Origin: a virus
IMG/VR virus record: IMGVR_UViG_3300032304_002195
Coordinates: 1 to 29,439 of that record
Direction: 5' to 3' (one strand)
DNA length: 29,439 nt
A program made the translations under genes and the position numbers. The notes under the pieces are model-generated. The model was not told the origin of the DNA and searched no databases. It saw only the letters and a list, made by a program, of their open reading frames with translations. Shown here in pieces: positions 23,590 to 29,439 of this stretch (positions within the stretch are counted from its first letter, which is position 1; the number at the start of each line of letters is the position of its first letter).

Positions 23590-24234
23590 ATGAAGCATAT
23601 CAAACTATTCGATTCTTATAGAAACAAAAGAAGAAGAGATGAGATAATTAAGGAATCTGTAATGCAAGTAAATGATATTTACAAAGTTAAAACTATGGTA
23701 GATATTCCTCAATCATTGATCAACTCTTATGTTAAAAAAGTAAAATCAAATACTGGTAAAGATTTAAGACAATTCTTTGGGGATATGGATTTAGCAGAAG
23801 AAGTTGTTAAATGGGTCACATTAAACAACCTAGATGCTGATAAAATACCAGCTAACGCTTTAGTCGGTGGATCACAAATGGGACAAGGACAAGGACAAGG
23901 ACAGATGCAGGGCCAAGGCCAGATGCAAACTCAACCACAGGGTCAAGCCCAAACACAATCTCAACCACAAGGTCAACCACAAGGCCAAGGTCAAGGTCAA
24001 GGAGAATTTGAGGATATAGTCCCACAAGGCCAAGGACAGGGACAGGCTCAAGGTCAAGGACAGGGTCAAGGTCAAGGTCAAGGACAGGCTCAAGGACAAG
24101 GACAGGCTCAAGGCCAAGGTCAGGCTCAAGGCCAAAGACAAGGTCAGGCTCAAGGACAGGGTCAAGTTCAAGTGCAAACACAAGGACAAGGACAAGGACA
24201 AGAAGAAGAGGAAGACGAAGAACTTCCATTATAA
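23590..24234 (+). CDS. Tagged protein with long Gln-Gly repeat, 214 aa
   Basis: Unknown function; head packaging or scaffold suspected. Residues 1-22 hold the tag MKHIKLFDSYRNKRRRDEII, with I20-K21-E22|S23 fitting a prohead protease site. Residues about 23-95 form a small helical domain (PQSLINSYVKKVKSNTG, LAEEVVKWVTLNN). Residues about 96-203 are almost pure QG dipeptides with some QA, QP and QT, broken once by EFEDIVP. The protein ends in EEEEDEELPL. The repeat is very hydrophilic and probably disordered. The gene has the promoter-like box shared with the sheath gene and its own terminator, which fits late expression. Confidence 0.75.
   Translation: MKHIKLFDSYRNKRRRDEIIKESVMQVNDIYKVKTMVDIPQSLINSYVKKVKSNTGKDLRQFFGDMDLAEEVVKWVTLNNLDADKIPANALVGGSQMGQGQGQGQMQGQGQMQTQPQGQAQTQSQPQGQPQGQGQGQGEFEDIVPQGQGQGQAQGQGQGQGQGQGQAQGQGQAQGQGQAQGQRQGQAQGQGQVQVQTQGQGQGQEEEEDEELPL
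23876..24201 (+). repeat. Degenerate CAAGGA/CAAGGT hexanucleotide repeat (Gln-Gly coding)
   Basis: About 50 imperfect copies of caagga, caaggt, cagggt and caggct. The variation is mostly at third positions, so the amino acid pattern is under selection even though the DNA varies. Confidence 0.9.
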
Positions 24235-24244
24235 TTCAAGTTAT

Positions 24245-24272
24245 AAAATCCCACTTAAAAAAGTGGGATTTT
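24245..24272 (+). terminator. Terminator of the Gln-Gly repeat gene
   Basis: 12-bp stem AAAATCCCACTT-aaaa-AAGTGGGATTTT followed by atttt, 11 bp after the stop codon. Confidence 0.88.
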
Positions 24273-24274
24273 TA

Positions 24275-24287
24275 TTTTAATATATAA
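24275..24287 (+). promoter_or_regulatory. Candidate phage promoter box TTTTAATATATAA
   Basis: It lies 3 bp before ATG 24291 and directly after the preceding terminator, so it is the only space in which this gene's promoter can lie. The transcript would be nearly leaderless. Confidence 0.42.
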
Positions 24288-24290
24288 TTT

Positions 24291-24905
24291 ATGATATATT
24301 TAGAGTCATATCAAAGTTTCCCAAATGGAGGAACCCTAATAGTTGTAGATGTTCAGAAAAGCTTTAAAAAGTTTTTTTCTGAAAATTACGTAGAGGTTTT
24401 GAAAAAATACTGCAATAACTTTTCACAGGTCTATCAAATATTTGATAATCACAATGAGGGTAAGGATGTTGATTTGGACTATTTATATGATGATCATCCC
24501 GATACACCTGTTACAAATGATTTATATGAATTTCCCAACCAAAAGGGATTGATAGAGAAAAGATATAACTATGATGTTGATATAGATTTTTACAAAAAAA
24601 TTGTAACTAAGGAAGTATACGATAAAGTAAAGTCTATGGAGAATAACAAATCTCTAACAAGAGGTATGATGTTTCCCACAAATCAAGGAACCGTTTTGGT
24701 TTATATAGGAAATAATCACCAATGGTTTCATGTACCAAAAAAGTTATATGAGTTGTTTAAGAAGTTAAAAGGTCAAACTGTACATATGGCAGGTGGATCA
24801 AGAGATGAATGTTTCTTAGATGTAGAAACTACAGCAAAATCCATGGGTGTGGATATAAAGATAGACTATAAGTACACTTATTCAGCTAATGGAAGTTTAC
24901 TATAA
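24291..24905 (+). CDS. Isochorismatase-like hydrolase family protein, 204 aa
   Basis: Probable cysteine-hydrolase fold. The core starts at TLIVVDVQKSF, with D20 and Q22 in the place of the family's DxQ motif, followed by YQIFDNHN. The later TVHMAGGSRDECFLDVETTA places C174 at the catalytic cysteine position, followed by the usual amphipathic helix and strand (SMGVDIKIDYKYTYS). The usual catalytic lysine between them is not obvious, and a 70-residue insertion separates the motifs, so activity is uncertain. The first ten residues (MIYLESYQSF) vaguely resemble the shared tag. It overlaps the convergent gene at 24900 by 6 bp. Confidence 0.72.
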   Translation: MIYLESYQSFPNGGTLIVVDVQKSFKKFFSENYVEVLKKYCNNFSQVYQIFDNHNEGKDVDLDYLYDDHPDTPVTNDLYEFPNQKGLIEKRYNYDVDIDFYKKIVTKEVYDKVKSMENNKSLTRGMMFPTNQGTVLVYIGNNHQWFHVPKKLYELFKKLKGQTVHMAGGSRDECFLDVETTAKSMGVDIKIDYKYTYSANGSLL

Positions 24906-25325
24906 GTCAAACATTTTTATAAATTCATAATCTACGTCAAAATTTGATATAGCATAATCAAAATCTATTTTTGATTTATTACTGGCTAATGTTTCAACTA
25001 GATATTTTGAGAAATCAGCATACTTTACTAGGCGTGAAATCCCATCAACTTGGATGTCATAAAACATTGGTTGTTCATTTAAAATTATCCTAAACATCAA
25101 AAGATAGTAGTCATCATCAATCGCCTTTATGATTAAACTATTTCCATATCGGCTAAAATTTTGATTATCTGATACCACTATGTTGTTTTTTGATTTCCCA
25201 TATATATAATCAATTTCTTTTTTATTTAAAGGCCTACTATACTTCAACGTATGGGTTATTCCTTCAAGATTTAATTTTTTCCAAACCTTGTCCTGAAAAT
25301 TTTCAAATATCTTTATATGATTCAT
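24900..25325 (-). CDS. Tagged small protein, 141 aa
   Basis: No recognised domain. The N-terminus MNHIKIFENFQDKVWKK is a clear copy of the shared tag, but no exact [IL]-x-E site follows (nearest is NLE at 19-21). The rest appears as an alpha/beta domain (NNIVVSDNQNFSRYGNSLII, DDYYLLMFRIIL) with an acidic C-terminus. It is downstream of the 25334 gene by 8 bp. The leader is TTAAATATATATATG, with the TATA-like run touching the start codon. Confidence 0.65.
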   Translation of the reverse strand: MNHIKIFENFQDKVWKKLNLEGITHTLKYSRPLNKKEIDYIYGKSKNNIVVSDNQNFSRYGNSLIIKAIDDDYYLLMFRIILNEQPMFYDIQVDGISRLVKYADFSKYLVETLASNKSKIDFDYAISNFDVDYEFIKMFDL

Positions 25326-25333
25326 ATATATAT

Positions 25334-25669
25334 TTAAGATGTTTGGTTTACATATATTCTAACAGCCTTTTCTATCTCAATAGTCCCGTTATAGCACCAA
25401 TCTTCTTCATCAAAAAGGCAAGTATATCCAAGTTTATCCGTATCTATAGTTCTGAGGAAATATAACTTTTTGGGATAGATATTTTCGAATCTAGTTCTCC
25501 TATTCTTATTGATAAAATCTTCTTTAGCTATTTCAATAAAGGCAGGATCATTATCAAAAACAACCCTCCATTGATTCTGATCAAACTCATCTAGTTTACT
25601 TAAAAGATCTATTCTTTTATTTCCCCTAAACTTATTTATCTGATCTCTAAATTTCTTGATATGTTTCAT
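25334..25669 (-). CDS. Tagged small protein, 111 aa
   Basis: Unknown function. MKHIKKFRDQINKFRGNKR is the shared tag with a basic extension, and L26-D27-E28|F29 could be a prohead protease site. The remaining 80 residues form a small domain with several aromatic residues (QWRVVFDNDPAFIEIAKEDF, CLFDEEDWCYNG). A box TTTTTTATATATAGT lies 20 bp before the ATG. It is probably co-transcribed with the 24900 gene. Confidence 0.65.
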   Translation of the reverse strand: MKHIKKFRDQINKFRGNKRIDLLSKLDEFDQNQWRVVFDNDPAFIEIAKEDFINKNRRTRFENIYPKKLYFLRTIDTDKLGYTCLFDEEDWCYNGTIEIEKAVRIYVNQTS

Positions 25670-25688
25670 ATTATTTTTTATTTTTTCA

Positions 25689-25704
25689 ACTATATATAAA
25701 AAAT
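25689..25704 (-). promoter_or_regulatory. Candidate promoter box ATTTTTTATATATAGT
   Basis: It lies 20 bp before ATG 25669, the same spacing as the related boxes upstream of the sheath gene and the gene at 23590. Confidence 0.42.
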
Positions 25705-25787
25705 CAATATACGGATCATCTTTTTCAATCCTATATAGTTGACTTAAAGGATATTAAACTTTTTATATATTTTAAATACTAAATTAT

Positions 25788-26753
25788 ATGGATCTTATAT
25801 TCGTAACCGCTTATTGTCCAACCGAAGAACAAGTAGAAAGATTAAATCAATGTATAGACCACTTGTTGGTGGTTGGATTTGATATCTGTATTATATCCCA
25901 TACACCAGTACCATTACACATACAAGAAAAGGTAAAGTTTTATATATATGACTCGGAAAACGATTTATCTGATGATAATGATTTAAAACATACCGAATAT
26001 TACTTTGGAAAGGATTATGTGATAAAATCAAAACTATTTAAAAAAGTTCCCTTTTATGGATTTGCTATCTATAGAATGTTTTCAATTGTAAGTGGTCTAG
26101 CTAAAAGTTTAGGATACCAAAAGATCTATCATGTGGAATATGATTACTTAATAAAGGACCCAAATATCTTTATAAACCATAAAAAAATATTGGACACATA
26201 TGATTCTGTTTTATATGGCAGTGAACCAGGAGAAAATATAAAAGGCAATTTCAACCTAATATTAGGTGGATTAAAATCATTTAGAGTCGACAATCTCCCA
26301 AAACTATTCTACAATTTCAATAGGGCGGAAATGGAGAAAAGAATAAAAGAAGAAAGCCTGATTCCTTTGGAAAACTTTACTACTAAGATTTTTATGGAAT
26401 CAGGGAAACCCTTTTTCATAGAACATAAATGGTTAAAGGATAGGATTGAAATTAAGAAATTTATAAATCAAGAATTGAACTGGACTATTTATTATAATAT
26501 AGACAATGATTTTTTAGGATTTTTCTATTTAAATTATTTTGAGGATTGTGAAATAAAAATTATAATAAATGATTCAGAAGAATTTATTATAGATTTAAAA
26601 AAATCTGATACCAAATGTTATGATATAAAAAAATATAACATGGTAAATAGTCTTAAAATATTAAGAAATTCTCATATAATATTCGACCAAAACATAAACG
26701 ATGATCTTATCAAAAAACTTAAAACAGATTCAATTAGGATCGAATCTAAATAG
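25788..26753 (+). CDS. Glycosyltransferase-like protein (GT-A type), 321 aa
   Basis: Probable sugar transferase. It begins LIFVTAYCPTEEQVERLNQC, a Rossmann-like strand and helix, then GFDICIISHTPVP. The run YRMFSIVSGLAKSLGYQKIY, followed by HVEYDYLIKDP (near residue 125), is the usual place of the metal and nucleotide-sugar binding acidic motif. The motif FFIEHKWL follows near 205. The last 90 residues, rich in Lys, Asp and Ile, look like a separate beta domain. The acceptor could be phage DNA, a virion protein or host surface glycan; position before sugar-type genes supports glycan work. Fold call is by eye. Confidence 0.65.
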   Translation: MDLIFVTAYCPTEEQVERLNQCIDHLLVVGFDICIISHTPVPLHIQEKVKFYIYDSENDLSDDNDLKHTEYYFGKDYVIKSKLFKKVPFYGFAIYRMFSIVSGLAKSLGYQKIYHVEYDYLIKDPNIFINHKKILDTYDSVLYGSEPGENIKGNFNLILGGLKSFRVDNLPKLFYNFNRAEMEKRIKEESLIPLENFTTKIFMESGKPFFIEHKWLKDRIEIKKFINQELNWTIYYNIDNDFLGFFYLNYFEDCEIKIIINDSEEFIIDLKKSDTKCYDIKKYNMVNSLKILRNSHIIFDQNINDDLIKKLKTDSIRIESK

Positions 26754-26762
26754 TAAATTTAT

Positions 26763-26793
26763 TTTGTATATTCAGTTTATTGTGGTACCTTTG
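26763..26793 (+). promoter_or_regulatory. Bacteroidota-type sigma promoter TTTG-N19-TACCTTTG
   Basis: TTTG at 26763-26766, 19 bp, then TACCTTTG at 26786-26793. This is an exact match to the primary sigma factor consensus of Bacteroidota (TTTG-N19-21-TAnnTTTG). Transcription would start near 26799, giving a leader of about 37 nt before ATG 26836. A host-type promoter suggests early expression. Confidence 0.8.
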
Positions 26794-26835
26794 TTTTATC
26801 AAAAGGGAGATAACAAGCCCTAGTTAATCAGAATT

Positions 26836-27258
26836 ATGAAAACAACCGCAACTAACGTAAGCACAACCGCAACTAATGTAAGCCCTTATTTCTGGATTAA
26901 AGCTATATTTAATCAGAATGAATTTGATGATTTTTGTGATTTTGTCCATGGATGGACTTTAGAATATGGTGATGGTGTTTGTCATTGGTCTCTATACTCC
27001 CCTTCCAAAAATTCTCTTAGTAAAGTTTATTGGGATAATTATGTAAAAAATGGTAAAAAGATTGCTGTTTTAGAAGGAAATGGTAAGATTTATGCAGCAA
27101 TTGTTATGTCAGATGGTACCATAGACGAAAGTATAGGAGTATTTGACAATAGAGATGTTAAAATCAGTGATAAAATTTCTCTTGATAAGATACAAAGTAA
27201 AATATATTCAGGAATTAACGACAAGGGAGTAACGTCTCTATATCATAGAAATGGATAA
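26836..27258 (+). CDS. Hypothetical protein, probable early gene, 140 aa
   Basis: I do not recognise a family. The N-terminus contains a perfect two-copy repeat TTATNVS-TTATNVS, encoded by a 21-bp direct DNA repeat. The body begins PYFWIKAIFNQNEFDDFCDF and includes HWSLYSPSKNSLSK, GKKIAVLEGNGKIYAAIVM and a charged C-terminus ending LYHRNG. There is no membrane segment. It is the only gene here with a clear host-type promoter and is closed by its own terminator, so it is a single-gene unit that may be expressed immediately on infection. Small lone early genes often act on host functions, but no target can be named. Confidence 0.68.
   Translation: MKTTATNVSTTATNVSPYFWIKAIFNQNEFDDFCDFVHGWTLEYGDGVCHWSLYSPSKNSLSKVYWDNYVKNGKKIAVLEGNGKIYAAIVMSDGTIDESIGVFDNRDVKISDKISLDKIQSKIYSGINDKGVTSLYHRNG
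26842..26883 (+). repeat. 21-bp direct repeat, two copies, inside coding sequence
   Basis: Copies at 26842-26862 and 26863-26883 differ at one base (aacg against aatg). They encode TTATNVS twice at the protein N-terminus. Confidence 0.9.
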
Positions 27259-27281
27259 TTAGTTTAGTTTTTAATAAAAAT

Positions 27282-27313
27282 AAAAAAATCTACCAATTAT
27301 GGTAGATTTTTTT
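27282..27313 (+). terminator. Terminator of the 26836 gene
   Basis: 13-bp stem aaaaaaatctacc-aattat-ggtagattttttt, starting 23 bp after the stop. The stem-loop ends in a T run on the plus strand. Confidence 0.88.
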
Positions 27314-27379
27314 ATTTTCAAGGTTTTTATAAAAAAAATATTTTTTCAACTAATTCTATTTTTTCACATATACATCTAT

Positions 27380-28228
27380 ATGTCTAAAATTTGTATTTTA
27401 CAACCAAATACTAAAATAATAAACTATGTTCCAACCGGAACTCAAACAACTAGAGAAAACTCAAAAGCTCCTTTAACATCCCAAGAAATAATTGAGGATG
27501 TACAAAGAGCTTATGAGTTAGGCATAACTTTAACTCACCTACACGCTAGAGACAACGATTTAAAAAATACTTATAAAACAGAATTTTATAATGAAATAAT
27601 TGAAGGACTAAGGAAACACTGCAAAGATTTAGTAATATGTGTATCACTAAGTGGTAGACTATTTAATGATTTTGATAAAAGAACGGAAGTTTTAGAGTTG
27701 ATGCCTGATATGGCTTCTTTAACATTATCTTCTTTGAACTTTCCAAGTTCTGCTTCAGTGAATGACTTTGATACAATTATAAAAATATTGGAAAAAATGA
27801 AGGTGTTTGGTGTTATTCCAGAACTAGAATGTTTTGACTCAGGTATGGTAAATTTTTCAAAGTATTTATTCGATAGAAATTATTTAGAAGGACCAGTATA
27901 TTATAATATAATTCTTGGTAATTTATTCAATGCTCAATGTCAGCTTTCTACCTTATCTGATATAAAAAACTCCTTAATAAAAGAATCCGTATCAACTTTA
28001 GGTGGAATAGGAAATCAACAACTTAAAAGTAACCTATTTGGATTATTGGAATTTGATGGTATAAGAATTGGATTAGAAGATAACCTTTATTTAAGATCAA
28101 AAGAAAAAGCGACAAATCACGAGTTACTTGAAAGAATATTGAGAATAATGAAGGAATTGGACTTAAAAGTTCTTTCCTCTAAAGATCTAAAAGATATAGG
28201 ATTTGTCAACAAAATGTCAAATCTATAG
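27380..28228 (+). CDS. BKACE-family protein (beta-keto acid cleavage enzyme, DUF849-like), 282 aa
   Basis: Predicted TIM-barrel enzyme of the family that cleaves or condenses beta-keto acids with acetyl-CoA. Early motifs fit: INYVPTGTQTTRE, then PLTSQEIIEDVQRAYELGIT and LTHLHARD with the zinc ligands H53 and H55. Later come CVSLSGR, SLTLSSLNFP, PELECFD and a C-terminal GLEDN. Start chosen at ATG 27380; an upstream TTG frame crosses the preceding terminator and encodes an implausible hydrophobic leader. It is followed 10 bp later by the acyltransferase gene and then a DegT aminotransferase gene, so in this cassette it probably makes or modifies a sugar-like or amino-acid-like building block. 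Family fairly secure; reaction unknown. Confidence 0.78.
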   Translation: MSKICILQPNTKIINYVPTGTQTTRENSKAPLTSQEIIEDVQRAYELGITLTHLHARDNDLKNTYKTEFYNEIIEGLRKHCKDLVICVSLSGRLFNDFDKRTEVLELMPDMASLTLSSLNFPSSASVNDFDTIIKILEKMKVFGVIPELECFDSGMVNFSKYLFDRNYLEGPVYYNIILGNLFNAQCQLSTLSDIKNSLIKESVSTLGGIGNQQLKSNLFGLLEFDGIRIGLEDNLYLRSKEKATNHELLERILRIMKELDLKVLSSKDLKDIGFVNKMSNL

Positions 28229-28238
28229 TATAAAAAAT

Positions 28239-28865
28239 ATGAAAATAGTTCTTGGTAAAAGTGAAGACACTATAACGATGGTATTGGATAATTTATCATC
28301 AAACCATGATTTTGGCAATGTATCAATATTCAATAATTTAAAACTTGATTCAAAAGAAGATATTTATCACCCTGACTTTACTATATCTATAGTAGAAGAG
28401 ATGACCTTAACTGATATATCGGAATTTATTTTAGGCATCTATAATCCAAATCCAAAAAAGAAGATAATAGAATCATTTGGATTTAAACCATATAGATTCG
28501 TAAATGTAGTTCATAAAAGTGCTCAGATATCCTTAACAACTTCATTGGGATATGGATGTTTAATAAATTCTAATGTTTCCATAGCAGGAAAATCATCAAT
28601 AGGAGATTTTGTTTCTATAAATAGAAATAGTTCAATAGGACACCACACCATCATAGAAAATTTTTGTTCGATAAATCCAGGATCCAATATAGCTGGACAT
28701 TGTCATATAGGAGAAGGCACATTAATTGGAATGGGTTCTCAGGTTTTAAATGGTATCAGTATTGGAAAAAACTCAATCATAGGAGCAGGTTCAGTTGTAA
28801 CAAAAGATATACCTGACAATGTTGTTGCTTGGGGATCACCTTGTAAAATACAAAGATATGCCTAG
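28239..28865 (+). CDS. NeuD/PglD-type hexapeptide acyltransferase, 208 aa
   Basis: Probable acetyl- or acyl-CoA-dependent N- or O-acyltransferase of sugar biosynthesis. The N-terminal ~75 residues replace the usual nucleotide-sugar binding domain. From residue about 85 it is a left-handed beta helix: SLGYGCLINSNVSIAGKSSI, then NSSIGHHTIIENF with the catalytic His candidate, NIAGHCHIGEGTLIGMGSQV, and the standard end IGAGSVVTKDIPDNVVAWGS. I start at ATG 28239; a longer frame overlapping the previous gene is less likely. Its last 8 bp overlap the start of the aminotransferase gene (ATGCCTAG), implying coupling. PglD and NeuD homologues act right after a DegT-type aminotransferase, and one is next door. 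Confidence 0.9.
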   Translation: MKIVLGKSEDTITMVLDNLSSNHDFGNVSIFNNLKLDSKEDIYHPDFTISIVEEMTLTDISEFILGIYNPNPKKKIIESFGFKPYRFVNVVHKSAQISLTTSLGYGCLINSNVSIAGKSSIGDFVSINRNSSIGHHTIIENFCSINPGSNIAGHCHIGEGTLIGMGSQVLNGISIGKNSIIGAGSVVTKDIPDNVVAWGSPCKIQRYA

Positions 28866-29439
28866 AGATATTTATAAAATAACAGAAGAATTTGAAAATA
28901 GACTTTCAGAATATACAGGAGCACCTTATGTTGTTTGTGTGGATAGTTGTTCCAATGCTTTATTTTTGAGTTTATATTATATAAATATAAATGGTTTAGA
29001 GATTTCTATACCTTCAAGAACTTACCCATCTGTTCCTTGTGAAATAATTCATGCTGGAGGCAAGGTTAAATTCTTAGAATCTTCTGATAAGTTAAAAGGT
29101 GCCTACCAGTTATACCCAACAAATGTTTGGGACTCTGCTTTAAGATTCACTGCGGACATGTATATACCAGAATCTTTTATGTGTGTATCCTTTTCAGGAC
29201 CTTATAAACACTTAAAACTATCAAAAGGTGGTGCAATATTAACAGACAACGAAGAAGCTTATAGATGGTTTAAAAGAGCTAGATTCTCAGGTAGGAATGA
29301 ATGTTCTTATAATCAGGATAACTTCGATATGTTGGGATGGAATTTTTATATGTTACCAGAAATATCTACCAGGGGATTATTACTTATAAATGGTTTTTAT
29401 AACCCAGATGGTACTAAAAAGTATAATGAAGATTTGGAA
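28858..29439 (+). CDS. DegT/DnrJ/EryC1 aminotransferase, 5' part (194 codons, runs off window)
   Basis: PLP-dependent sugar aminotransferase. It starts MPRDIYKITEEFENRLSEYT, then GAPYVVCVDSCSNALFLSLY, the cofactor-phosphate binding start of the DegT family (usually V..sGT.AL). IPSRTYPSVPCEIIHAGGKV follows, then WDSALRF and SFSGPYKHLKLSKGGAI, which puts the PLP lysine at K117. The end reads RWFKRARFSGR and FYMLPEISTRG, all in family order. It would add an amino group to a keto sugar (or keto intermediate) that the neighbouring acyltransferase then acylates. The C-terminal half is outside the window. Confidence 0.92.
   Translation, partial: MPRDIYKITEEFENRLSEYTGAPYVVCVDSCSNALFLSLYYININGLEISIPSRTYPSVPCEIIHAGGKVKFLESSDKLKGAYQLYPTNVWDSALRFTADMYIPESFMCVSFSGPYKHLKLSKGGAILTDNEEAYRWFKRARFSGRNECSYNQDNFDMLGWNFYMLPEISTRGLLLINGFYNPDGTKKYNEDLE

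Noticed and set aside
23852-24229. Two antisense frames made of Leu-Val or Leu-Ser repeats
   Set aside because: They are mirror images of the Gln-Gly repeat on the plus strand and have no start context or domain.
27299-27379. N-terminal extension of the BKACE gene
   Set aside because: The extra 27 residues begin at a TTG within the terminator hairpin and are Phe/Ile-rich with no counterpart in the family; ATG 27380 is a better start.
1-29439. tRNA or rRNA genes
   Set aside because: I saw no cloverleaf with a GTTCRA-type T arm and no rRNA-like stretch in the short intergenic regions; a tRNAscan run would settle it.

Overview
The window is AT-rich, densely packed and looks like part of a large, T4-like contractile-tailed phage genome (a myovirus). 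It encodes a contractile tail sheath, a collagen-like tail fibre, both terminase subunits, a free-standing homing endonuclease and many small tagged virion-type proteins. A Bacteroidota host, such as a Flavobacterium relative, is suggested by three things. One is a textbook TTTG-N19-TAnnTTTG promoter at 26763-26793. The second is a ClpS of the Bacteroidota type. The third is the absence of Shine-Dalgarno sites, with A/T-rich leaders in front of the genes instead.

Layout. 1-1294 (-): collagen-like tail fibre, cut by the window edge. 1326-2280 (+): two small unknown genes, then a frameshifted gene remnant (2335-2517). 2552-4213 (-): Vsr-type homing endonuclease. 4287-8417 (-): very large tail sheath. 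8501-13275 (-): operon of five unknown proteins, most with a short T4-like capsid-targeting N-terminus. 13428-16434 (+): two unknown genes followed by the C-terminal half of the large terminase, TerL. 16476-20695 (-): operon starting with a probable small terminase, then the N-terminal half of TerL, then four further genes. 20831-22758 (-): an RNA-repair-type nucleotidyltransferase, ClpS and an RNA-repair-type HAD phosphatase. 22797-24905 (+): envelope protein, Gln-Gly repeat protein, isochorismatase-like protein. 24900-25669 (-): two small tagged proteins. 25788-29439 (+): glycosyltransferase, an unknown gene behind a host-type promoter, then a BKACE-family, acyltransferase and DegT aminotransferase cassette that runs off the edge.

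The main discovery is that TerL is a fractured gene. Its N-terminal 117 residues end in the Walker A lysine (GSRQIGK) and are followed by a 49-residue N-intein (19611-20111, minus strand). The rest of TerL lies about 3.2 kb away on the opposite strand (14224-16434), preceded by a 145-residue C-intein ending in SHN and followed by Thr, the missing Walker A residue. Active terminase (about 708 residues) can therefore form only by protein trans-splicing between products of two convergent transcription units. The break lies between intein blocks A and B, as in the atypically split TerL inteins (AceL-TerL type).

A second pattern is a short N-terminal tag, roughly M-K-x-[IYL]-K-x-[FY]-x-x-[FY], on a dozen otherwise unrelated proteins. 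In most of them it is followed within about 10-30 residues by [IL]-x-E. That is the layout of the T4 internal-protein capsid-targeting sequence and its prohead-protease cleavage site. The window may therefore encode a large set of proteins packaged in the head and delivered to the host. A recurrent TTTTAATATATA / TTTTATATATAG box in front of many genes on both strands is a candidate phage-specific promoter.
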